Part shown: positions 1-10,525 of the stretch, piece by piece
Position numbering within the stretch: the first letter of the stretch is position 1
Layout of the letters: the number at the start of each line of letters is the position of its first letter
Source: Paracamarosporium sp. OC-R06-R3
Taxonomy: Eukaryota > Ascomycota > Dothideomycetes > Pleosporales > Didymosphaeriaceae
Length of the DNA: 64,000 bases
Reading direction: 5' to 3'
Assembly: GCA_019828545.1 (NCBI GenBank)
Contig: JACVRA010000200.1
Span: 262 to 64,261 of the forward strand
The notes under the pieces: model-generated
Told to the model about the DNA's origin: nothing
What the model saw: only the letters and a program-made list of their open reading frames with translations
The model's database searches: none
Position numbers and translations under genes: made by a program

Positions 1-283
1 CGCCGATAGCTAGAAACGCGTTTATTCTGAATTGCGTACGTTGATAGAGCAAGTCTACCTTCTTTTTGGAGCTGCTTAGTGTTCTGTTGTGGTGGCATGG
101 CGCGTTCTGTAGGAGGCGCGTTGTGATTTTAGTGGGGCGTCCGGATGACTGAGATGTCCGGATGACTGAGATGTCCGGATGACTGATTAAACACGTTATC
201 GCTAGATTAGCGCTACCTAACCGAGCGAATCAATTTGGTGAGGATCATGTGACGTTCGCTGCCTACGCCGCACAGCGCTTACG
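1..283. other. Upstream region of first HET gene
   Basis: No gene is seen. The stretch holds a short tandem repeat (139-186) and the presumed promoter and 5' leader of the HET gene that begins at 284. The window edge prevents judging anything further upstream. Confidence 0.6.
139..186. repeat. 17-bp tandem repeat, 2.8 copies
   Basis: The unit gtccggatgactgagat occurs twice perfectly (139-155, 156-172) and a third time truncated (173-186). It lies about 100 bp upstream of the HET start codon. Perfect copies suggest recent slippage or a minisatellite that may vary between strains. Confidence 0.9.
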
Positions 284-1942
284 ATGGGGCCAGCTTATCA
301 CACAATACTGGACATAATGTGTGCCAATATGGCGTACAAATATGAGTCTCTTCGAATCACATCCGCCATTCGTCTTATCAAGATTCTACCAGATAAAGTA
401 GATGATAAAATCGTGTGTATTTTACACCACTTTGATCAGGCAGAAGCCCTGCCGTACTGCGCTGTATCGTATGTATGGGGCGACCCTAGGCCAACAGGAT
501 ACATTTATCTCGGTAATGATCTTGATCATATCCATTTACAACCATTGCACCAAAATCTTCTGGAATTTCTAGGATGCATGTGGAAGCAGCAGATGTTCGA
601 CAAATTCCTCTGGACCGATTCTCTGTGTCTGAGTCAGAAGGACAACAACGAAAAATCGCAACAAGTGCCGCGCATGGGAGAAATCTACGCAAGTGCTAAC
701 GAGGTCTTGATCTGGCTAGGGCATGAAACTGAAAAGGAGGAGAACATGCGCATCGTTCGGGATTGGCCGGTTCCAGCGAATTGGAAGACGTTAGATGAGA
801 GTGACTCAAAGGCGGCTGGATTTGCGATACAGACTAAGAAGATCAGAGGTTCCTCAGACTGGAAGTTGGTTCGCCTAATAGAGGCGATGCACAACCTGCT
901 GCTTCTACCGTATTGGAGACGCGTATGGATCGTGCAGGAGGTCGTACTCGCCAGAAAACCCTTAATAGCATGTGGCAGTGTTTCCCTCAGTCTTGACACT
1001 TTCCGTGACAAGGCTAATGAATTCCGAGATCTAGGGCTCGAATACTACAACAATCCCACGATTTGGTCGCTCTACAAGCTACGAGATCGGCAAGGCAAGA
1101 TGCCCTTTTGGCAGCTCATGTGCGAATTTTCCCGCGCTGAAAGTAGCTTGCTTGTCGACAAAGTGTACGGCTTTGTTGGTTTAGTGGAGGAATCTGAGAA
1201 AGGAACTTCGATCACAGATGAAGTCAACTATAACAAGACTAAATTTGAAGTATGCTGGGATACAGTGTTCGAGTGCCGCGCACCTTGGGATCAATATAGG
1301 AGCGTAATGTATAATATAAGCGAACTGATATTCGAAGCCGGGATTGGAATACTACATAAGCATATTATTGATCTCAAAGGGTATATGGAGAGTCATCGGA
1401 CTTCGAATCGACATGTTGTGTTCGCGGAGACTGTTTTGCGTGTATTCGCGACGGCACGCGTCTACGTTAAACAGAATTTAACGAGCCTCCACGATTGGCG
1501 TCGAAGCATTGACAAAGCTTTCTCGGAAACTAAATTACCTGCCGGAGAACATTCAGAGCTTCTAAATGCTGCGGCCATTGGTCTTATACTCTCAGATATG
1601 ATGGAAATCGGACCATGTCAAACACCCAATCCGATCGATCAAGTGATTTCTTCCGAGAACTGGAGATGGCAGAGGGTACAAGTCAGAGACGAGGACAAAA
1701 AGTGTGTCACAGCTAGGGGTCTAGCTTCACGTCACAAGGTCGGAATCAAGCTCACTACCCCCGTGCCCGGACCGGCTCTTCAACCCTACCTTGCAGGACT
1801 TGGAGACTCCATACATTTCTGTATCCAAGGCAGTTCTTTCCAGTTGATCGCCGATTTAGATACCGAGCATGGCCCCAGCAAATCCTGGAGAATTTCCTTG
1901 AACACAACTGTTGAAAGTTCCTCTAGCGAGATAGGAAAGTAA
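284..1942 (+). CDS. HET-domain (heterokaryon incompatibility) protein
   Basis: Single open frame of 552 residues. The HET signature is clear: AVSYVWGDP near residues 60-68, followed by the WTDSLCLSQKD block (family consensus W-x-D-x-x-C-I-N-Q) and a VLIWLG strand, then the RVWIVQEVVLA segment. HET domains act in fungal non-self recognition and can trigger cell death; the target is not known here. A second in-frame ATG at 329 (MAYKYESL) fits family N-termini better than the first ATG at 284. No C-terminal partner domain is recognised. It is convergent with the membrane-protein gene at 2499-4825. No intron is needed. The HET call is firm; the biological role is inferred. Confidence 0.9.
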   Translation: MGPAYHTILDIMCANMAYKYESLRITSAIRLIKILPDKVDDKIVCILHHFDQAEALPYCAVSYVWGDPRPTGYIYLGNDLDHIHLQPLHQNLLEFLGCMWKQQMFDKFLWTDSLCLSQKDNNEKSQQVPRMGEIYASANEVLIWLGHETEKEENMRIVRDWPVPANWKTLDESDSKAAGFAIQTKKIRGSSDWKLVRLIEAMHNLLLLPYWRRVWIVQEVVLARKPLIACGSVSLSLDTFRDKANEFRDLGLEYYNNPTIWSLYKLRDRQGKMPFWQLMCEFSRAESSLLVDKVYGFVGLVEESEKGTSITDEVNYNKTKFEVCWDTVFECRAPWDQYRSVMYNISELIFEAGIGILHKHIIDLKGYMESHRTSNRHVVFAETVLRVFATARVYVKQNLTSLHDWRRSIDKAFSETKLPAGEHSELLNAAAIGLILSDMMEIGPCQTPNPIDQVISSENWRWQRVQVRDEDKKCVTARGLASRHKVGIKLTTPVPGPALQPYLAGLGDSIHFCIQGSSFQLIADLDTEHGPSKSWRISLNTTVESSSSEIGK

Positions 1943-2498
1943 CACAAGTGTGGAGTCGCTTGACATCGTTCTAGCGCTTTTCGGATAAACCCTCTACCCA
2001 TAAGTACATATAAGCTGGTAAAGCGTGTAGAATAGTAACGCACCTCTCTTCATCAATACAAACCCCATACCACATACTCCTACCTAGTAACAGTCTCACA
2101 CGGTTCCATTACGCTACCACCGCAGGCGGTTGAATGTCTGCGGGTCTCAAAATAAGGGACAGCGTTCTGGTTCTCACACGTGCCCCGAAGGGATCGGACG
2201 CCTGCGTTGTTACATGCACACCAAATATTCATTCAGAAAGTCGCTCCACACACCTCAAACTCCACAAAACGCAACTCGCCTCCAAACTTCCATCTTCCCA
2301 CCCACGCCACACCCTATTACTAGCCAGCTAGCTTTTAAACGTACTCAGGACACTATCTCGCACTCTTCCCTTCCGCAAAAACCCACACATACCTTCTACG
2401 CAGACGGAACGAAGGAAAGAACCTCAAACACCTCACCCCTAATCATCCATGCAAGAACACGGTAGCTTCACTCTCCCACATCCTCAGGACTCACGCAA
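1943..2498. other. Convergent intergenic region, C/A-skewed
   Basis: This lies between two convergent genes, so it should hold both 3' UTRs. The + strand from about 2220 to 2460 is strikingly poor in G (C/A/T only runs). No convincing gene is seen; the short open frames here are in the skewed composition and lack protein-like character. Confidence 0.5.
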
Positions 2499-4825
2499 TC
2501 ATCGCAAGAGTACCAACACAGCGCTACCAAATGAGGCTCCCATCCAAATGAGGGTAAGCAGTCCCAGCCTAGGAAGACAGAACCTTTGTATGCATTCAGC
2601 TTCATCGAATCCAAAGTATGCAAGGTGTGTGCATATATACGAAATGAGACGAGGTACGTACTCTTGCGAACTAAGCCCAATGAAGCCGGTCCAAAAGAGG
2701 GATTGCGCAATCCAGAGGAGGATCATGATAGCAATTGCGACGAAAGTTATTTTTGCTGGTATCTTTTCGAGTGTCTGTGTACTTGGGCTAGGGACAGGGA
2801 TGGTGCCGTACGTTGTGTGAAGTCGGCGTTTGCTGCTTAATGGTGTCTGTTCTGGGTCTCCGGGATCGCGAGTTACACAGTATTGCAGAAGTTCTCTGAA
2901 TGGAGTGGGTAGGTTCTTCAAGGTGTTGTGTGTCTGCGGTTTTGAGACCCCGGGCTTAACTGGCGCGTTAGCTGCGTGGTAGATGGCTTGTAGGAGGAGT
3001 AATAGTGAGACAACAACGACGATTAGCCACATGAGTGCTCCAGCGTACATGAATTGTGCGGATGATTCGGTCTTTAGTGTTTTCATGCCCTGGCTGTAGA
3101 AGTCGTGGGTTACACCGTAATCAACGGTCGCAAGCATGTAAGACGCCGAAAGAACTTGAAGGATGACTTCCGCAACCAGACATGCTGCAGCAGCTGTGGA
3201 GACACTCGTCGCGTCGAAGGATTGAAATGCAACCAGTAGAATCATTGCCCATGTGAGTCGCGGTGTAGAAAACCAAAGGAGCACAAATTGCAGAATGGGA
3301 ATGTGTTCAAAGCCCTGGGTTGATTGGATGAGAACCGCGTTGATACAGTTAGCGATGACGTGGAGAACGGCGATTGCGAGACCCTTTGGGAACCATGATT
3401 GCGGATCTTGTATATAGTTGCGTACGATTGGGCCGGTAGCTATCCTCGGGCCAAGGAACCCAGCAAGGAGAGTGGCTGCGTTGGTCAACACGATGCTGCC
3501 TAGTTTCGCATCGTTGGATGCATATGTATGCGAGTCTGACTCCTTGGCCGGTTTGATGCTCCATCGCCAGGGGATCATATCGATAGGAATAGGAGCGGCT
3601 AGCTGACGCCAATGCTTCGGTAGGCCGTGCCAGCCATGCTCGCTGCCGCAAAGATCATGGAGCCACTTTACATAATCCATTCGGGTTTCGAAAAAATGGC
3701 AAGGGCCTTTGCAAGTGTTGTAGTTGATGTCGCGACAGAAGCAAGCTCTGTCCACTGCACGCTTGATATTACAATAGCCACGGGAGTCGCGCTCGCAAGC
3801 ATCGGTTGTACATCGATCGGAAAGCATGAACACCTTGTTTGGCATGGAATTGACACATTGCGGCCAGCGCCAGCTCTTAGTGGGGATATAAGCCAACGGT
3901 GTGGTCTTCAGATTGTCTGTCCAGTTGCTAGGTAAAGAAGTCGCTCCGCAAGTGGCGTGCAGCCAAAGCCGCTCTCTTGTTAGAGCCAGCCCGGGTCCCA
4001 AACAAGGTTCTGACATTGAATCTATCGTGAAAGCTGCACAGAAACAACGTTTGTCGAAGTAGTCACCGTATGGTATCCACTGTTGCGTGAGGTCGTAGCC
4101 AGCCGTTTCAAAATCCAAAGCAACAATGGATCCTAGCGATTCACGATATTCCCATGGACGAGTGGCGATTCCGGTATGTCGGGTGTCAGATGTGAAACTA
4201 CAGGAAGCTATAATATACTGGAAAGACTCCATTGATATAGCAGAAGCCGAGTCTGTTAGGCAAGTTGGTGCCTTATTTATCACGTCGATAGCTGCATACC
4301 CTTGGGTTAAGGAAGCCGGAGAAAGACTTTGTAGCTCATTGGCGTCGCCAACATCAACAAGCCAAGTCCGACCAGTGACAGCATGAATCCATCGAAACAG
4401 TTGCGCTTTGGCGAGCACTGACCGGCTGCAGTATGGAAGATAGGCCCTGACAACGTCGGTGGAAAACCCAATGCTGAGACAACTGAGCTGAATGAGCCAT
4501 TGGTGGTGAGTGCAAATTACTCCGAAATGCCGTGTGCATTGTTTGCTAGTACACTCCGTCATGGTCCTCAGCCAGGTGGACTGATCCTGTTGAACGATGC
4601 ATTGCGGCATGGGAATCAGATCTTCTGGGTTTACCCAGCCATTTCGATTTTCTAGGGGTGTGAAAGTGTCATCATCTCCGTTGGGCTTAATGTTCGAGAG
4701 TTCGAGTTCTTTTACGGTATTCGTCAGCACTGAAGGCACTGTATGGCTCTGGGGGGCATACCTTCCGCAGCTACCCTGAAGATATAAACTATCAACAGTG
4801 CAAGCCATGCACTAAATGTCTTCAT
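2499..4825 (-). CDS. Secreted-ectodomain, ~7-TM membrane protein (family not recognised)
   Basis: Model: exon 1 4825-4762, intron 4709-4761 (53 nt, donor GTATGC, branch GCTGAC, acceptor AAAAG), exon 2 4708-2499; 757 residues. Restoring exon 1 gives the N-terminus MKTFSAWLALLIVYIFRVAA, a good signal peptide. The continuous frame has an ATG at 4808, but that model begins in a different, non-signal sequence. After the signal comes a Cys-rich, probably extracellular region of about 400 residues (clusters such as ACFCRDINYNTCKGPC), then about seven hydrophobic segments from roughly residue 440 to the end, with a long polar loop before the last two. A further in-frame 78-nt intron at 2584-2661 (donor GTACGT) is possible near the C-terminus and would remove 26 residues. 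Function unknown; the topology would suit a receptor or sensor, which is inference only. A relic of exon 1 lies at 5231-5337. Confidence 0.7.
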
Positions 4826-5946
4826 TGTGCGTTTGATGCTTCAGTGCTTGGTCTTTGAAGGGATGCGAGATGTGAGTCGATGTTGTTTGCCTGATCCCAT
4901 TGAGACATTGTGTTACACAGATGCGGGGTTGCGGCACCCTTGCGCTTATCCCTTTGCTACAACAACCAATCGCCTTGAGCTGGCGTTGCTAGCAGTCAGG
5001 ACCGTTAGATAGGCACCAGCAACAACAATATCGCATATCCAAAGTAGCCTCTACCTTAGATCAGCGGCCAGGACTCCGATGCTACAATTATAAAAGGCTA
5101 CGCCTGCTTCATGTTCGTGACTGATCGACGATAAGTATGTCTTTCCCCCTAATAGTAAATCACCAACCGAGAAAACAACGAAAAACCACCTAGCGAGCTC
5201 CCATAGCGCACTCTATCCGGACCCTTTCTATCAGCAGTGTCAAAGGCATTGTATATCTTGGCGAGGCAAACCTTCCGCAGCTATCCTGCAAATAGAGACT
5301 ATCGACAGTGCAAGCTTTAGACCGCAGACTTCATTATACGTACCAGTAGCACTCTTCTTCTTATTGTTGCTGTATCTTAATGCTGTCTAAGATCCCTAAG
5401 AGTATTCATAAGATCATGTATAGCTGTAGCCGTGTCTGAATACTTATTGCCAAGGCAATTTATTACGTGTTGCGAGGATAGGTAGGCTGATGCATTGCTA
5501 CAGGTTTCAGTCTCATGCCTAAGCAGTTAGTCAGCCTTTTTTCCTTTTCCTCAAGTCAGCCGAGCTGCATTCTGGTTCTATGTTCGGCCTCCCTAAGCTC
5601 ACGTCCTTTCGTCTCAGAACAAACCCCTTACTCCAACCAGGGTTCGCTACCTCGCTTACTGCTGTAAGTTCCATTTGATTGCCATCTTCTCTTAGGACTA
5701 ATGACGCGACGTGACGGATTCGCTCTATCCCATACTTCCTTGTCGTCAATACTAGCCTTACCCAGATTTCTAAGGTATGAACGGTAACTAAACTCCCGTT
5801 CGAAACTTCCTCTACTCCCCTTCAACGATTCGACGCCTCTACAATTCGGTGCAGTCCAGCGACTTTCTGCTAGGCACAAAGATAGTCTAGCAAAAACCCA
5901 ACCTCCTCATTCTCCCACAACCTCACATCTCCAAGTCCCAGTAGAC
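4826..5946. other. Intergenic region with pseudo-exon
   Basis: Divergent spacing between the membrane-protein gene (-) and the kinase-like gene (+), so both promoters should be here. Apart from the relic exon at 5231-5337 no gene is supported; the open frames of 60-85 codons around 5530-5880 have no recognisable features. Confidence 0.5.
5231..5337 (-). pseudogene. Dead copy of exon 1 of the 2499-4825 membrane protein
   Basis: The sequence aligns by eye over its whole length with 4731-4828: shared blocks include ccttccgcagctaccctg versus ccttccgcagctatcctg and the run ending cagtgcaagc. The ATG-AAG start is preserved (5334), but a small insertion/deletion brings TAA four codons later, and the donor GTATGC has become GTTTGC. 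No downstream part of the gene is found beside it. This is a remnant of a local duplication, not a functional gene. Confidence 0.75.
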
Positions 5947-8900
5947 ATGGAGCCGAAACCATCCGACCAGATACAAAGTAGTATAGACTGGGAAGGTCAC
6001 AGGCGTTTCATAACTCCAGAGGAGATACCATTTAAATCGCTCAGAATACTTAGTCAGGGTAGTAGTAGTATTGTTGATAAAGTAGAGTCTATCTCTGATG
6101 GGACCGTGGTGGCACGCAGAGTCTTCCGCAGCGGCCTCGCTGAACATACGCGTCGATTCTCACGATACCTTCAGAACGGGAGAATTACTTTGAGGCAATT
6201 GGTTCATCGACATATGGTCAATATTCTTGGGACTTATTCCATCGGCTACGATCTGGGGATCATTTTTCAACCAGTTGCAGACAAGAACCTGGCTAGCTAT
6301 CTGTCCGACATAACTGATAGCGGAACTTTGGCAACAAGTGAGCAAGTTGCACTTCTGAGGCGGTCCTTTGGATGCCTTACTAGTGCGCTTGCTTATTTAC
6401 ACGACAACGGTATTCTCTATAAGCGCATCAAGCCATCTAGTATCCTGATCTTTCGAAGCAATGTCCTTTACGCCGACTTTGGCGTGTACAGAGACTGGGC
6501 AGAGAGTAGCACGACAACTGGAACTCCTGGTTCGATGACTCGCCGTTATTGTGCACCGGAGGTCCTATATGGTGAGCGCAGGAACACGAAATCAGATATC
6601 TTCTCACTGGGATGCGTGTTTACAGAGATTTTGGGTGCTCTCACGCCAATAGAAGAGCTTGGGTACTTGAAGTCAAAAGATTACTCTGACGCTTTGGATG
6701 AACTTCGAAGTTGTCTCGTCTATTCGAAGATAGCCACTATGGACTATCGTAGGCTTGTTTCGCTGGTGATTCTCATGCTGGGGTCCGATCCATCCTATCG
6801 ACCTACTGCAAAGGATCTAGTAAGGGGAGTAATGTCGCTTGAGGACTCGACTGAATACTTCTGTGATGCATGCAGTGCGGAAGTGTCACTGGATCAGGAC
6901 AGGGGTGCATTTCGCAAATTGGCTTTGTACAACCAAGCACAGCAGCCACCGACGGAGGGACAGGCCACTGAATCGATCTCGGATTCGGAAAATTTCATAT
7001 TCTCAAATACTTCAGCCTCAGGTGTCCGCACAAGACATGAAATCACACTGATCGCACAGGGTAATCAGACAGCAAGTGGAGAGGCGAACGTTTACCATGA
7101 AGATCACCCAATGTACTTCCAGAAGGACTTGGTACATGATAACGCTACCTCTTCTGAGGATACGTTCCACAGGATCAAGAATGATGATGACATAGAGATC
7201 ACGGAATCTGAGGATGACAACGATTCAGTGGCGTCAGATGATTCAGAATCGAGCAGCTTCGATTCTGGGCCTCGGAAACGTCCTTCAGACTTACAACCCG
7301 ACGAACATATAGTGAACCCGGTTGGGTGGATGCGCAAGCTTGAGTCGATGGAAAAAGACATTGTGAACAACTCGGTCGCTATTCGCTCACTAACATCAAG
7401 AGGTGGAACACTGTTCAATTGGGAAGCGTGTGTCGAGGCGCAAAAGGCCATCCGAGAGAACATCCAGCGTATGAAAAAAGTTAACTACTTCACCGATACC
7501 ATGGTTGTGGTAGTAGAAAGCAACACTAGAAAGCATGTAGCTTCTCTAATAGGCATATCAGAGAAGGACATTGACGGCGCCTTTCACGCAATAGTATCAA
7601 AAGACTTCGAACTTTGCATGAGCTATTTTCAAAAATGGGGGTTTGGAGGAATATGTGCAAGTATCCCGCAACTCAGCACTGATGGAGAAAAGCTCTTAGC
7701 TATCACTGCTGCAATGACTTGGTTCCTGGACATGGCAATAATCTCGTTTTCAGGAGCTCACCGGGAGAAAATCGATCAAAAGTACCTAGGGAAAGTTCAA
7801 GACAGGTTCAGTTTCCCTTGCACACCGGAATCCAGTTTGTTTCTGAGCCGCCGGTCTCTGCAATGCTTGGGTGCGTACATGAATAATCGACCGGTTTGGG
7901 TCTTTGGAGAGCTTCATCCTGCAACGATTGAGGAATTACCACTACAGGGTGATGAAGATGGGATGGATGGCCTATATCTCTCAACTACAATGAATGACTT
8001 CGGGCGTGTCTGGGGACCTGTATGGGTGACTCATAACAAGGGTCCCAATAAGGATGGCAGTCTAGGCTCAACAAATCCTCGCATCCTAAGATACAACCTT
8101 GGGGTAGGGTGGATCGTTCCATGGCTGCGGAGACCTGATGAGCCTCCTGTGCTTGTTGACGAGGTCTTTGCCCACTGGACAGACGACATTTCCGATTCAC
8201 TCAACAGCACCGGATTCCCTGAAACCCCCCTAAATACACGATTACTGATTGGCGCGTCCTCAAAACTGTCAGTGAACAAAAATTGCCCTCTCAACGCAAA
8301 CAGCTACACAACGCAGTTGAGCAATCACAACCGGCTTGCGTCTGGTGAGGTGCACAGACCGATTATAAGCCGGGATAGCAGGACAGTCACGACTCAACTA
8401 GCAATTCCAGGGGTTGGAAGTGTTGGATATCAAGAACAATACAAGGACCGCGAAGGGTTCGTGCTTAGGAAACAAATACTAGCATGGTGGACCTACGAAC
8501 CAGGATGTAGAAATCCGGCCATTCTCGCCGACTGGATCGGCTTGGAAGTGAGCGCTTGTACTGAGAACGCACGACGGAGACGACTTGTCCAAATCCTTGC
8601 CTCTTCAACAATGCAAAACTATCTCGATACATTCATGTTGGATTGGGAACATGAAGAATCCAAGGATCAGTACTTCCAGGCGCTAAGGAGCCCAGATATT
8701 CGTGCGCTTGAAAATCTCTATTACGAAAGAAGGGAGCTGCGCAATGATCTTGGGCGAGCGATTGCCATATGTGTTCATGCTCTTCAACACACTGGCTCGC
8801 CAGCCGGCGAAACCCTTCGTGCACTATGGTGTCCACGGCGTGGCTATCCTTGGACAGCCATTTTCAACTATCGGGGCCGACAATGGATCGGGATGCTTGA

Positions 8901-9387
8901 AGATACCATGAGTTCGTGTGCTTTCGTGGTTCTGACTCCTCAATGCTTGGAAATGGGCGGTGTCGGCGGCATCCTAACATGCCGTTCCACCCCACATCCT
9001 TTCTTCGGGACCGATTCCGTGCTCCAGTCCGCTATCAAAATCAATGAGCAAGCTAGGGTACCTAATGGACTCAGGTATGAAGAGTCGCGTTGGAGTCTAC
9101 GGCACGTACGGACAGGCACAATGTTTGATCTTGGGGAATCAGGATCTTTGGAATTCATCAGGCGTGTGGCTAATTGTAGTAGGGGTCGGTCAAAAAGCGC
9201 ACTTATGCAATGGTCGAATAATCCTTTTAAGAAGGTGAAACAGAATATGAAGGATTATGCGACACGTGACCGGAGTCCGTGCCATAGAGAGCTTGTCAGG
9301 GTGGAAGATCCGGAGAGCGAACAGTACGAGGCTGGTCCTCTAGAACAAGTGATTGAACCGCTGAAAGTGCTCGTTATGTCAGAATAG
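5947..9387 (+). CDS. Large protein with degenerate protein-kinase domain (likely pseudokinase)
   Basis: Uninterrupted frame of 1146 residues. Residues ~30-300 are a protein-kinase fold: glycine-rich loop region LSQGSSSIV (~35-43), DFG at 177-179, CAPEVLYGE (APE), and DIFSLGCVF (DxWSxG). The VAIK position reads VARRVF, so the lysine is Arg, and the HRD motif reads YKR (158-160), so the catalytic Asp is Arg and the following Asn is Ser165. Catalysis by the usual route is therefore unlikely. Residues ~370-440 are acidic and low-complexity (ESEDDNDSVASDDSESSS). Residues ~460-1146 have no recognised domain but look globular and Trp-rich. Neighbour of HET genes in an accessory region; a scaffolding or recognition role is speculative. 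Confidence 0.8.
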   Translation: MEPKPSDQIQSSIDWEGHRRFITPEEIPFKSLRILSQGSSSIVDKVESISDGTVVARRVFRSGLAEHTRRFSRYLQNGRITLRQLVHRHMVNILGTYSIGYDLGIIFQPVADKNLASYLSDITDSGTLATSEQVALLRRSFGCLTSALAYLHDNGILYKRIKPSSILIFRSNVLYADFGVYRDWAESSTTTGTPGSMTRRYCAPEVLYGERRNTKSDIFSLGCVFTEILGALTPIEELGYLKSKDYSDALDELRSCLVYSKIATMDYRRLVSLVILMLGSDPSYRPTAKDLVRGVMSLEDSTEYFCDACSAEVSLDQDRGAFRKLALYNQAQQPPTEGQATESISDSENFIFSNTSASGVRTRHEITLIAQGNQTASGEANVYHEDHPMYFQKDLVHDNATSSEDTFHRIKNDDDIEITESEDDNDSVASDDSESSSFDSGPRKRPSDLQPDEHIVNPVGWMRKLESMEKDIVNNSVAIRSLTSRGGTLFNWEACVEAQKAIRENIQRMKKVNYFTDTMVVVVESNTRKHVASLIGISEKDIDGAFHAIVSKDFELCMSYFQKWGFGGICASIPQLSTDGEKLLAITAAMTWFLDMAIISFSGAHREKIDQKYLGKVQDRFSFPCTPESSLFLSRRSLQCLGAYMNNRPVWVFGELHPATIEELPLQGDEDGMDGLYLSTTMNDFGRVWGPVWVTHNKGPNKDGSLGSTNPRILRYNLGVGWIVPWLRRPDEPPVLVDEVFAHWTDDISDSLNSTGFPETPLNTRLLIGASSKLSVNKNCPLNANSYTTQLSNHNRLASGEVHRPIISRDSRTVTTQLAIPGVGSVGYQEQYKDREGFVLRKQILAWWTYEPGCRNPAILADWIGLEVSACTENARRRRLVQILASSTMQNYLDTFMLDWEHEESKDQYFQALRSPDIRALENLYYERRELRNDLGRAIAICVHALQHTGSPAGETLRALWCPRRGYPWTAIFNYRGRQWIGMLEDTMSSCAFVVLTPQCLEMGGVGGILTCRSTPHPFFGTDSVLQSAIKINEQARVPNGLRYEESRWSLRHVRTGTMFDLGESGSLEFIRRVANCSRGRSKSALMQWSNNPFKKVKQNMKDYATRDRSPCHRELVRVEDPESEQYEAGPLEQVIEPLKVLVMSE

Positions 9388-10525
9388 GGAGGAACAGCCC
9401 GAGGATGAATATTTCTGTCATCATGATCATCGTCATCATTGACTCGGATTTCATTCCCACTATCTACTTATCTAGCTCCGTACAACAACTAATACCCATA
9501 TTAGCAAGTAAGAAATGTTCTAGCTAGAAAAGATAACTAAGAGGAAAAACCCCCTTATGCTTCAAAAGGTTTTGCACCCCTCTATCTGGAGTGTTGTTTT
9601 TGACGAAAATTTGGCATACGCCTTGGTACAAAAATGATGCAAAAAATACCCCCAATCTGACCTTTTCTCCGAAGTACCCCCTGCTCCGCTACCCCATCCG
9701 ACGACCCTCTTACTACATTCTCCCACTTCAACATCTCAACTTCCATCAAACACTTATCGGTCGACCCTTAAACTATAATATAAGAGAAGCCCACCACTCT
9801 CAACACCACCTTTCTCCCTACAATCCTACACCAAACCCATCTCCAGCGCAACCTCCCATCCACCCCAAAACCCTACTTACAAAACCGAAACCAACTCGCC
9901 TACTATCCCCATCTCCCATCAAAAAAGACACACTCTAAACCCATATCTTCCCACCACTACCAATCAAGTAATCCTCCACCGACTTTCTCGACCCAGAGAA
10001 TCATTCCGATGGCGAGCAGAACACACCTTCGAAGACGCTTTTTATACCCGGATACTTGCTATGTGCCAGGGGTGTGAAATCTAAAAGGACGTAGACGAAC
10101 CCGTGCACAAAGACTGAGCAAATTTATCGGAAACAATAGGGTCTCGCTTGTGGCTGTGAGTAGTGAGGTGCAGATTTGCTGGGTGTAGTGAGAGGCTTGA
10201 TTTAACTGTGGTTTCCATAATGGCGAGAATGTTAGTAAATGTAGCTTTGGGAATGGTCATAAGCAGTGGCATGGAATGATAAGGTATAACCCAAGCTATG
10301 CCTGCCATGATTTAAAACGAACACGCATACTACGAGCCAATATACTACATGACGCTCGAAGTTCGTGGAATGACTCGTTGGAGTGCACGATAACCATGTG
10401 AGCCCATTTATGCTATGCCTGGTACGAGCAACAAAACCCCGTGTTACATGCCGACCCTGCGCAAACTCCGTGCCCGATGCAGCCACCCAAGACCATATCA
10501 TGGACGACAGAAACAAGACAGGACA
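9388..10525. other. Intergenic region with strongly C/A-skewed tract
   Basis: Convergent spacing between the kinase-like gene (+) and the mitochondrial carrier (-). From about 9640 to 9990 the + strand is almost devoid of G, like a fungal CT/CA-rich leader, and it is followed at 10010 by an ATG that opens only about 22 codons. No gene is supported. Confidence 0.5.

Noticed and set aside
9591..9938. 115-codon + frame
   Set aside because: It is an artefact of the G-poor tract: Pro/Thr/Leu/Ser-rich with no start context or homologous features.
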